Of a stretch of DNA of 37,539 nt, positions 28,119 to 35,299 are shown one piece after another (positions within the stretch are counted from its first letter, which is position 1; each line of letters opens with the position of its first letter). The DNA is from Planctomicrobium piriforme (GTDB lineage: Bacteria > Planctomycetota > Planctomycetia > Planctomycetales > Planctomycetaceae), in contig CAMAVF010000017.1 in assembly GCA_945861445.1 (NCBI GenBank), positions 1-37,539 of the forward strand, given 5' to 3'. The notes under the pieces were generated by a model. It was not told the origin of the DNA. It searched no databases and saw nothing but the letters and a program-made list of their open reading frames with translations. A program made the position numbers and the translations under genes.

Positions 28119-29807
28119 ATGAACGACACATTTTGGCTGCTGACTTGGATTATCTTCCTCCCCACGGCAGGTGCCGCGGGCGTGGCCTTGATCAAAAAAG
28201 AATCCGTGGAGACCATGCGAGCGTTCGCATTGGCCATCACGTTCGCCACGTTCCTGCTGTCGATCTACTTGACGTGGGGCGTCTTCGACCCGACCGATCC
28301 GGGAATCCAGCCCAGGGCTCCCGAGCTGGTCTCCAAGGCGGCCGGTGGCTTCAGTTCGCAGGAAATCGCGAAGCAGTATGGGCAACGCGGTGTCTCCACC
28401 ACGTGGATTCCGGGCTGGAATATCGAATACCGCCTGGGCTACGACGGGATCAGCGTACCGCTGGTGTTGTTGACCGGTTTGATCAGCTTCCTGGGGATGG
28501 TCGCTTCGTGGAGCATCCAGAAGGAAGTGAAGGGCTATCTGATTCTGTACCTGCTGCTCGAAACGGGCATGATGGGTGTCTTCCTGGCGCTCGACTTCTT
28601 CCTGTTCTATGTGTTCTGGGAAGTCATGTTGCTGCCGATGTATTTCCTGATCGGCATCTGGGGTGGACCGCGTCGTGAATACGCGGCGATCAAGTTCTTC
28701 CTCTACACATTGTTCGGCTCGATCCTGATGTTGATCGCCCTGTTGATGCTGTACTTCGGCAGCACCGGGAGCGGCGATGTTCTACCGACGTTCAATATCT
28801 TGAAGCTGTCGGCCATCGGGCAAGGCTTGATTCCGAACCTCGCCTATTCACCGGCGGTGCAGTTGACGGCGTTCATCCTGTTGTTCATCGGCTTTGCGAT
28901 CAAGGTGCCGGTCTGGCCGTTCCACACATGGTTGCCTGATGCTCACGTTGAGGCCCCGACGCCGATCTCGATGATTCTGGCGGGCGTGCTGTTGAAGATG
29001 GGTGGCTACGGAATCCTGCGAATTGCCTTCCCGATTTGTCCGGCGGGAGCTCAGGCAGCCTGCCTGGTGCTGGTTGCCTTGGGTGTGATCAGCATCATCT
29101 ACGGGGCGTTTGCCGCACTGGCTCAGACCGACTTCAAACGCATGGTCGCTTATAGTTCGGTCAGCCATATGGGTTATGTGCTGCTGGGGATTGCGGTCTG
29201 GAAGTTGACTGATACGGGTGCCGCGGACGGTTCGCGATTCTGGCTGCAGGGAATCAACGGGGCCATGTTCCAGATGATCGGTCACGGCATCTCTTCGGCC
29301 GGCATGTTCTTTATGGTGGGCGTGATTTACGACCGCGTGCATCATCGCGATTTGAACAAGTTCGGTGGCCTGATCGGCCTGATGCCGTTGTACGGTGGCA
29401 TTGCGATCGGCCTGTTCTTCGCCGGTCTGGGTCTGCCCGGATTGTGTGGATTCATCGGCGAAGTGTTCGTCGTCTTGAGCTCCTGGAATTACAGCCCGGT
29501 CCTGGCGATTGTCGCGGCGTCGGGTGTGATCCTGACTGCCGGCTACATCCTGTGGGCAGTGCAACGTGTGTACCTGGGGCCGGAATACAAGGGGCCGCAT
29601 CCTGAAGCGATTACTCCGCTGACCGAACGTGAAGCGTTCGTCGGTCTGACGTTGCTGGTGTTCGCGGTCATCCTGGGTGTTTTCCCCAACCTGTTGTTCA
29701 GCAAGATGGAGAAATCGACCGAGCAGTTCGTGTCGACGATGGATGCTGGTTACCAAGCCTCTATCAAGCCGGCGACGACGACGGCCGCGATTACCAATAC
29801 AAAATAA
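28119..29807 (+). CDS. nuoM: NADH-quinone oxidoreductase subunit M
   Basis: The middle antiporter-like proton-pumping subunit of complex I, 562 residues and about 14 helices. Conserved blocks are FYVFWEVMLLPMYFLIGIWGGPRREYAAIKFFLYTLFGS (key Glu), FAIKVPVWPFHTWLPDAHVEAPTPIS (key Lys), FKRMVAYSSVSHMGYVLLG and GLGLPGLCGFIGE. A periplasmic-side loop (about 55-100, with GGFSSQEIAKQYGQ) is longer than in E. coli. It lies 66 bp after nuoL, with no strong ribosome-binding site. Confidence 0.96.
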   Translation: MNDTFWLLTWIIFLPTAGAAGVALIKKESVETMRAFALAITFATFLLSIYLTWGVFDPTDPGIQPRAPELVSKAAGGFSSQEIAKQYGQRGVSTTWIPGWNIEYRLGYDGISVPLVLLTGLISFLGMVASWSIQKEVKGYLILYLLLETGMMGVFLALDFFLFYVFWEVMLLPMYFLIGIWGGPRREYAAIKFFLYTLFGSILMLIALLMLYFGSTGSGDVLPTFNILKLSAIGQGLIPNLAYSPAVQLTAFILLFIGFAIKVPVWPFHTWLPDAHVEAPTPISMILAGVLLKMGGYGILRIAFPICPAGAQAACLVLVALGVISIIYGAFAALAQTDFKRMVAYSSVSHMGYVLLGIAVWKLTDTGAADGSRFWLQGINGAMFQMIGHGISSAGMFFMVGVIYDRVHHRDLNKFGGLIGLMPLYGGIAIGLFFAGLGLPGLCGFIGEVFVVLSSWNYSPVLAIVAASGVILTAGYILWAVQRVYLGPEYKGPHPEAITPLTEREAFVGLTLLVFAVILGVFPNLLFSKMEKSTEQFVSTMDAGYQASIKPATTTAAITNTK

Positions 29808-29910
29808 GTTGACTCGGTGGCGTGTCGTGAGGTCCCTCCGCACGCAACCGAACGTAAAGCAAGTTCCACTTGTACGATTTCAAGTCATTAGGGGATGCAG
29901 CTAGCTCCCC

Positions 29911-31632
29911 ATGGTGTGTGATATGAATTTTTCGGAACTTCTCAGTCGCGTCGTCCAGGATACCGTCGGGAACAATCCCTTCGGCGATCTGAGCGGCGTG
30001 CTGTCCGGCAAGCAGCCCACCTTCATGGATGGTTCGCTGCTGATGTTCTTGCCGGAACTGATCGTGGTCGGCACGATTCTGGCACTGCTGTTTGTCCGGC
30101 TGCTCGATCTCGACAAGGTCATCTCCGGCCAGTCGGTCGCGCTGCTGGGGGCTACGGTCGCCTTGCTGGTCGCTGTCGTGCAGTTTTTGGCAATCAAGAA
30201 CCTCGACCCCAGCACGTCGGGTGTCGTGCTTCCCAAGACCATGTTCACCGGCCTGCTGGTCTATGACGCCTTCACCGTCTTCTTCAAAGTCTTCCTGTTG
30301 CTGTTTCTGCAACTGGTCGTCTATCTGACGCAGTTGACCGGTCTGCCCGACCGAGACGACGCGCCGGACTTTTACACGCTGCTGTTCGGATCAACGCTCG
30401 GCATGCTGTTGATGATCAGCTCGAACAATCTGCTGATGGTGTTCCTGGGTATCGAAATGACCTCGGTCCCCAGCTATGCAATGGTGGGCTTCCTGAAAGG
30501 TCGCCGGACCAGCAGCGAAGCGGCCTTCAAGTACGTCGTGTATGGCGCCGGTGCGGCCGGGGTCATGCTGTATGGCATCAGTCTGATGGCCGGATTGCTG
30601 GGCACGGCCAGCTTCCCGGAGATGGCGGCTCGGTTGAATCTGGTCATTGGCAGCGGTCCGCTGAAGCTCGACGCCACGTTGCTGACGTTACTTCTGTCGA
30701 TCGTCATGATTCTGGTGGGGATTGCGTTCAAGCTGTCGATTTTCCCGTTCCACTTCTGGGGTCCAGACGCATTTGAAGGTGCGGCGACTGAGGTTGCCGG
30801 GTTCTTGTCGGTGGCGTCGAAGGGGGCGGCATTTGCCCTGCTGATCCGAGTGCTGCTGGCCTTGGTCGGAATTGACCAGGCTCCGTCGGGAGTAATGACG
30901 CCGGTCTTTTTCTACCTCGGAATTGCGATCTCTGTTCTGGCTGCCGTGACGGCCACATTTGGTAATCTGGCGGCTTATTCGCAGAACAACATCAAGCGTC
31001 TGCTGGCCTATTCGACGATCGCCCATGCGGGCTACATGTTGATGGCCGTGGGCGCGATGATGGTTCTGTTAAACGCGTCGAAGCACGTCCCCGATCCCGC
31101 TGCGCGGTGGGAGTTGGCCATCCGGGCGATTGAAGGCTTGCTGTTCTACCTGTGGGTCTACATGTTCATGAATCTGGGGGCCTTCGCGGTCGCCGCGTTG
31201 ATTCGGAACGAACTCTTCAGTGAAGACATCACCGATTTCGGCGGCCTTTGGACTCAGGCCCCCGTGCTGAGTTTCACGATGGCCTGCTGCATGTTCAGCT
31301 TGATCGGAATGCCGCCGTTTGGGGGCTTCACCGGGAAATTCATGGTCTTCTCGTCGCTGTTCCAGGCGGGACACTACCATTGGGCCATGTGGGGCGTGCT
31401 GGCGGTTGCGGGTATCAATACCGTGTTCAGCTTGTTCTACTATGTGCGGGTGTTGAAGTTCATGTTTATCGCTCCGGCGAAGGACGGTGCCCGTCGTGTC
31501 AGAGTGCCGGCGTGGTCTGCGGCTTGGTTTTTTGTTTTGTCCCTGGCAGTTTTGGTGCTGCTGACCGGTATGTGGGGGGCGGCTCCCTTGAGTGCCACGG
31601 CTCACGAGGTGGCTGCGGCGTTGTTCCCGTAA
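29911..31632 (+). CDS. nuoN: NADH-quinone oxidoreductase subunit N
   Basis: The third antiporter-like subunit, up to 573 residues. Conserved blocks are LLMVFLGIEMTSVPSYAMVGFLKGRRTSSEAAFKYVVYGA (key Glu), GIAFKLSIFPFHFWGPDAFEGAATEVAGFLSVASKGAAF (key Lys), NNIKRLLAYSTIAHAGYMLM and GMPPFGGFTGKFMVF. Two in-frame ATGs are possible (29911 and 29923); neither has a strong ribosome-binding site. An N-terminal hydrophilic stretch of about 40 residues precedes the first helix and is longer than in E. coli NuoN. It is the last nuo gene here; family A copy 3 begins 2 nt after its stop and may end the operon. Confidence 0.95.
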   Translation: MVCDMNFSELLSRVVQDTVGNNPFGDLSGVLSGKQPTFMDGSLLMFLPELIVVGTILALLFVRLLDLDKVISGQSVALLGATVALLVAVVQFLAIKNLDPSTSGVVLPKTMFTGLLVYDAFTVFFKVFLLLFLQLVVYLTQLTGLPDRDDAPDFYTLLFGSTLGMLLMISSNNLLMVFLGIEMTSVPSYAMVGFLKGRRTSSEAAFKYVVYGAGAAGVMLYGISLMAGLLGTASFPEMAARLNLVIGSGPLKLDATLLTLLLSIVMILVGIAFKLSIFPFHFWGPDAFEGAATEVAGFLSVASKGAAFALLIRVLLALVGIDQAPSGVMTPVFFYLGIAISVLAAVTATFGNLAAYSQNNIKRLLAYSTIAHAGYMLMAVGAMMVLLNASKHVPDPAARWELAIRAIEGLLFYLWVYMFMNLGAFAVAALIRNELFSEDITDFGGLWTQAPVLSFTMACCMFSLIGMPPFGGFTGKFMVFSSLFQAGHYHWAMWGVLAVAGINTVFSLFYYVRVLKFMFIAPAKDGARRVRVPAWSAAWFFVLSLAVLVLLTGMWGAAPLSATAHEVAAALFP

Positions 31633-31634
31633 TC

Positions 31635-31699
31635 GTAGCCGCACTCGCCAGAGTGCGGGCGAGCAACTGAACGGCCCGCGTGCTGGCGAACACGGCTAC
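31635..31699. repeat. Family A BIME-like element, copy 3 (65 nt)
   Basis: Arms 31635-31660 and 31674-31699 (26 nt) flank a 13-nt spacer; the orientation is opposite to copies 1 and 2. The left hairpin is GCACTC-GCCA-GAGTGC; the right, on the minus strand, is GTGTTC-GCCA-GCACGC with one mismatch. Its spacer read on the minus strand resembles those of the other copies (TTC.GTTG.TC). GTAG heads are present at both ends. It starts 2 nt after the nuoN stop. Confidence 0.92.
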
Positions 31700-31749
31700 A
31701 GAATTCCTGCCCCTAGTTCGAACCTTTTGAGTACAAGCGAAGTTACGAC

Positions 31750-32187
31750 ATGGCTGCGATCGACTCCCAACATCTGAACTCGCTGTTCGTTCTGCTGCAT
31801 CGCAGTCTGCTGCAGTATCTGGGGGAATGCTCGCCGTGGACCGCGGAAGACAGCCATCAGGCTGAAACGCTGGCGGCGATTCGCGGCATTGTCACCAAGC
31901 AGGAACTGGATGAGACCTTGCTCGCCGACACCTTGACGAGTGCGGGCTGGGTGATTGATTGCGGTGGGTATTCGACCTCCTTTACCGATCTGCATTATGT
32001 GTCGCTGAAGTATTTGTTGAAGCAGGTGGTCATTTCGCAGACGGATATCGTGAAAGCCTTCGAAGCAGCGGCTCAGAAGTATCCTGATTCGCCGTTGCTG
32101 CAGACGGTGGCGAACAATGAACGAGAAATCTTGAAGACCGCCCGGGACCTGGTTGCTCCCCAACCCGCAGTCGTTGCTGCCACCTGA
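31750..32187 (+). CDS. Conserved-looking hypothetical protein
   Basis: A 145-residue soluble protein that I do not recognise. It has no signal peptide or membrane helix. The composition is largely helical, with an N-terminal amphipathic region (HLNSLFVLLHRSLLQYLGECSPW), a central part (QAETLAAIRGIVTKQELDETLLADTL) and a helix near the end (ANNEREILKTARDLVA). HRSLLQYLGE and the spacing of acidic residues recall ferritin-like four-helix folds, but no metal-binding ExxH pair is clear, so I assign no function. It is a real gene by its coding character and its position between nuoN and tatD on the same strand. GAAG about 10 nt upstream is a weak ribosome-binding site. Confidence 0.75.
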   Translation: MAAIDSQHLNSLFVLLHRSLLQYLGECSPWTAEDSHQAETLAAIRGIVTKQELDETLLADTLTSAGWVIDCGGYSTSFTDLHYVSLKYLLKQVVISQTDIVKAFEAAAQKYPDSPLLQTVANNEREILKTARDLVAPQPAVVAAT

Positions 32188-32268
32188 ATGGCACGTAAGG
32201 AGCCATGAGCGTATTGGCTCCGGCCTCGCTCGGAATCCACATCTTTTTAATCTGCAAAGGGTATCGTC

Positions 32269-33060
32269 ATGGAGTTGATTGATACCCATACTCATATTCA
32301 AGAGGATGCCTTCGAAGCCGATCGCGCTGAAGTTCTGGTGCGCGCCTTCGAAGCCGGTGTCCAGCACATCGTCGTGGTGGGTTTCAACCTGGACAGCAGC
32401 CGTCGGGCAGTTGAGCTGGCCCAGGCCCATCCCCGGCTGTCAGCAGTCGTCGGCATCCAACCCAACTACGCCCACGAAGCGCGGCCCGCCGACTGGGAAT
32501 CCATTGTCGAGCTGGCTCAGGATTCCAGCGTGGCCGGGCTGGGTGAAACCGGTTTGGATCTGTATTGGAAGACGGTGCCGCTGGAACTGCAGATTGACTA
32601 CTTCCGCCGGCACCTGCAGCTTTCCCAAGACACCGGTTTGCCCTTCGTCGTTCACAGCCGCGATGCCGATGCAGACATCGTCGTGGAACTCCGTAAGGCG
32701 GCTCAGGCCGGTCCCCTAAATGGGGTAATGCACTCGTTCACCGGCACAATGGAAACCGCTCAAGCCTGCTGGGAACTGGGCCTGCACATTTCGTTTGCTG
32801 GCATGGTGACGTTCAAGAACAATCACGCGTTACGGGCCGTCGCGGCGGCCGTGCCGTCTGAGCGGATTGTGATCGAGACCGACTGCCCCTATCTCGCATC
32901 CTCACCGAATCGCGGGAAACGGAACGAACCGGCATTCGTGACGTTGACGGCCGATTGTCTGGCCGGCGTCCGCGGCTTGTCATCGAAGGACTTCGCCGAT
33001 CTCACCACGGCCAATGCCCAGCGGTTGTTTCGATTGCCGGCTGTCGGAACCGTGGGATAG
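32269..33060 (+). CDS. TatD family metal-dependent hydrolase
   Basis: A cytoplasmic TIM-barrel metallohydrolase of 263 residues, the normal length. Metal and catalytic motifs are in order: IDTHTHIQ (His7, His9), GIQPNYAH, LGETGLDLYW (bridging Glu), PFVVHSRDA, GVMHSFTGT and VIETDCPYLA (final Asp), followed by the family C-terminus PAFV and TTANAQRLF. Family members are DNases and 3'-5' exonucleases acting on DNA ends or RNA, or D-aminoacyl-tRNA deacylases; the precise substrate is not readable. AAAGGG lies about 8 nt before the ATG. It follows the hypothetical gene by 81 bp and converges on queF. Confidence 0.94.
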   Translation: MELIDTHTHIQEDAFEADRAEVLVRAFEAGVQHIVVVGFNLDSSRRAVELAQAHPRLSAVVGIQPNYAHEARPADWESIVELAQDSSVAGLGETGLDLYWKTVPLELQIDYFRRHLQLSQDTGLPFVVHSRDADADIVVELRKAAQAGPLNGVMHSFTGTMETAQACWELGLHISFAGMVTFKNNHALRAVAAAVPSERIVIETDCPYLASSPNRGKRNEPAFVTLTADCLAGVRGLSSKDFADLTTANAQRLFRLPAVGTVG

Positions 33061-33084
33061 GCTTCCAGCCTGTCTTCCGCTCGC

Positions 33085-33180
33085 GGGTCGGGCCTACGAT
33101 TTTTGGAAATTGGCGGGCTTACGGTTGTATTGCAATTTCGCCTCACAACCGCCAACTTCGAAAAATCGTAGGCCCGACCC
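33085..33180. repeat. Family K inverted repeat (96 nt) between tatD and queF
   Basis: Arms 33085-33116 and 33149-33180 (32 nt each) are complementary with two mismatches; the outer 20 nt are perfect and include GGGTCGGGCCTACGATTTTT. An inner pair, CGGTTGT/ACAACCG (33122-33128, 33145-33151), extends the structure. It fills the gap between two convergent genes and ends 8 nt before the queF stop, so it can act as a two-way terminator, with T- and A-runs at the arm ends. Confidence 0.85.
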
Positions 33181-33187
33181 CCTGGGT

Positions 33188-33544
33188 TCATGGGGCGGTG
33201 AATTCGACGATCACGTTGGTACGAATGCCTCCGCGAGGCGTGAAGGCCGCGACGATTTTCATGCTTCTGGGCTTGGTCACGGCGACCAGATCATCCAGAA
33301 TGGTATTGGTCACGTGCTCATAGAACGAGCCGTGGTTGCGGTACTGCTGCAGATACATCTTCAGCGACTTCAACTCAAAACACAGCCGATCGGGAACATA
33401 GCTGATAGTGAGGGTGCCGAAATCGGGCTGGCCGGTTTTGGGGCACAGGGACGTAAATTCTGGACAGATCGTTTCAATCGTGTAGTGGCGATCGGGAAAC
33501 TGATTTTCAAAGGTTTCCAGGATGTCGCGAAAATTCGTGGTCAT
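33188..33544 (-). CDS. queF: NADPH-dependent 7-cyano-7-deazaguanine reductase QueF
   Basis: QueF reduces the nitrile of preQ0 to preQ1 in queuosine biosynthesis. This is the short single-domain (unimodular) form, 118 residues. The active-site block is [19 protein letters not shown], with catalytic Cys34 and Asp41. The NADPH-binding signature follows as [20 protein letters not shown] (57-76), where the usual ExKSLK core is preserved. GAGGA about 11 nt before the ATG is one of the better ribosome-binding sites in the window. No other queuosine gene is adjacent, and no preQ1 riboswitch was seen upstream. Confidence 0.95.
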   Translation of the reverse strand: MTTNFRDILETFENQFPDRHYTIETICPEFTSLCPKTGQPDFGTLTISYVPDRLCFELKSLKMYLQQYRNHGSFYEHVTNTILDDLVAVTKPRSMKIVAAFTPRGGIRTNVIVEFTAP

Positions 33545-33670
33545 TTCTATCCTCGATCAATACCTTTAGAAACCCTAACAAAACCAGTTCCGGGCATTTG
33601 GGGACCGCGACAAACGATTCAGACTCAAAACGATTGGGTTTGCTGTCCGGAGTGGATTCAGAAGAGTTTT

Positions 33671-33822
33671 GCTACGGATCAACACGGATGAAACACGGAT
33701 TGGGTCAGCGTTTGTGAGGGTCTTCCAAGAGAATCGCGACGATCACCAATACCGTTTCGACTACCCTGAAAAGCTGACTTTTCTCTGTATTTATCCGTGT
33801 TCAATCCGTGTTGATCCGTAGC
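33671..33822. repeat. Family L inverted repeat (152 nt)
   Basis: Arms 33671-33700 and 33793-33822 (30 nt) are complementary with two mismatches, and each contains tandem copies of the unit ACACGGAT (GGATCAACACGGATGAAACA). A nested pair GTCAGC/GCTGAC (33704-33709, 33773-33778) lies inside. It occupies the divergent gap between queF and the DUF1570 gene, so it must coexist with their promoters; no clear promoter boxes were seen in 33545-33912. Confidence 0.85.
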
Positions 33823-33912
33823 TAAATATCTTCCTGAAATTGACGTCTCAGTATTGTTAGCGTCTGTTAGAGCGTTTTAACTTGCCGACTGGCGATTCTA
33901 ACAAGCTCGCCG

Positions 33913-35118
33913 GTGTCTCGCACGACCCCTCTCGGAACTCGTACCGTGGCTCTTCAGATCGAATCTTCGCTCAGTCGCCGACAATGGCTGGCCGTTGCCG
34001 CCGGTTCGCTGCTGATCCGCCCAGATTCCCTGACGGCCGACGAGACCAAGATGGCCTCGGGGCAGTTCACGTTCGAGGACCGTCACCAGAAGATTCGCGA
34101 GATGACCGCGAGGGTCTTGGTTGAAGCTCAGGATGGCGGCCTGCTGTTGCAGGGCATGGACGGGCGGATCTGGCAGGTGCCGCCCGACAAACTGAAGCAG
34201 AAAGCGGCTGCGACAACTCCGTTTGCTCCTCTTTCCGCTGCGGAATCCGGGAAACAGATCACACGCGAGTTCGCGGGGTTCGTCAGCTACTCGACGGAAC
34301 GCTATGCCCTCTGCACGAATGCGTCTGAGCCTTATGCTCACTGGTGCCTGGGTCTCTTCGAGCGACTCGCGACCGCCTTTCGTGCCTATTGGAACAAGCT
34401 GGGCTTTAAGACGGTCGATCCCGTCTTTCCGCTGGTGGCCGTGGTCTTTCAGAAGCAGACGCAATTTGCCGAGTTCGCCACCGTTGATGCCGGGGCCGAT
34501 GTGGCGGGCGTGCCGGGGTACTTTTCCATTCCGACGAACCGCATTGTGCTGCGCGATCTGACGCACTCCAGTACAGGACAGCCGGCCCGAACGAACGCAG
34601 AAATCGAGCAACGCCTGGAATCGGCGTTGTATAACGTCGCGACGATGGTGCATGAGGCGACCCATCAAATCGCCTTCAACTGTGGTCTCCACACGCGGAT
34701 GGCAGACAATCCACTCTGGATGACCGAAGGGATGGCCACCTATTTCGAGACTCCCGATCTCCGCAGCAAGACCGGTTGGAAAACGGCAGGGCAGATCAAT
34801 CGGGCTCGTCTGCGCAGGTTCAAGGAATTCCTCACGGCCCGCCGGCCCGCTGATTCGCTCGAGACGCTGATCCGCAACGACACCCGCCTGACCAGTCCCG
34901 ACACGGCCGAAGATGGCTATGCCGAAAGCTGGGCGCTCACCTATTTCCTCGTGCGCAAGCAGGCAGCCAATTACGTCAAGTATTTGACGCACATCTCGAC
35001 GAAGGAGCCGCTGGATTTTCCAACGCCCGAGCAACGAGTGGCCGAGTTTCAAGATGTCTTCGGTGACCTGAAACGCCTCGACACCGAGTTCGTGAAGTAT
35101 TTGAAGACGTTGCGTTGA
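33913..35118 (+). CDS. DUF1570 family putative metallopeptidase, exported
   Basis: About 401 residues. The N-terminus has a twin-arginine-like signal (SLSRRQWLAVAAGSLLI, about 19-35). The C-terminal half is DUF1570, with the gluzincin-type motif HEATHQIAFN (His247, Glu248, His251) and a downstream Glu in LWMTEGMATYFE (about 272), the standard arrangement of a zinc HExxH peptidase. The region EDRHQKIREMTARVLVEAQDGGLLLQ before it is a small beta domain. The substrate is unknown. The start is uncertain: GTG codons at 33913 and 33946 both fit the signal, there is no in-frame ATG, and neither has a good ribosome-binding site. It is divergent from queF and converges on the cytochrome gene. Confidence 0.85.
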   Translation: MSRTTPLGTRTVALQIESSLSRRQWLAVAAGSLLIRPDSLTADETKMASGQFTFEDRHQKIREMTARVLVEAQDGGLLLQGMDGRIWQVPPDKLKQKAAATTPFAPLSAAESGKQITREFAGFVSYSTERYALCTNASEPYAHWCLGLFERLATAFRAYWNKLGFKTVDPVFPLVAVVFQKQTQFAEFATVDAGADVAGVPGYFSIPTNRIVLRDLTHSSTGQPARTNAEIEQRLESALYNVATMVHEATHQIAFNCGLHTRMADNPLWMTEGMATYFETPDLRSKTGWKTAGQINRARLRRFKEFLTARRPADSLETLIRNDTRLTSPDTAEDGYAESWALTYFLVRKQAANYVKYLTHISTKEPLDFPTPEQRVAEFQDVFGDLKRLDTEFVKYLKTLR

Positions 35119-35134
35119 TAGTCAGACACCTCTT

Positions 35135-35299
35135 CGTAGACGAGCGTCCGTAAACCGGATGGTTTTGGGAGAGTTTCTGCTGAGCTTAACGCCGCTGGTC
35201 CGATGGCAAACCTAATGCGACCTATTAAAAAGAGTGACGCGTGTAGGATTGATGTGAGTCGCTAGAAACCATCCGGCTGACGCCGGACGCTCGCCTACG
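35135..35299. repeat. Family B element, copy 2 (about 160 nt)
   Basis: The left arm at 35135-35165 has lost 2 nt in its hairpin (CCG-TAAACCGG). The right arm at 35266-35299 is intact (ATCCGGCTGACGCCGGACG). Both outer ends carry GTAG/CTAC. The interior is homologous to copy 1 read on the other strand: TTGATGTGAGTCGC (35249-35262) and AAACCTAATGCGACCT (35208-35223) match 13 of 14 and 14 of 16 positions. The right end supplies the TAG stop codon of the cytochrome gene. Confidence 0.88.

Noticed and set aside
33545-33670. A preQ1 riboswitch upstream of queF
   Set aside because: No compact C-rich hairpin with an A-rich tail next to the start was found; the short leader has only a good GAGGA ribosome-binding site.
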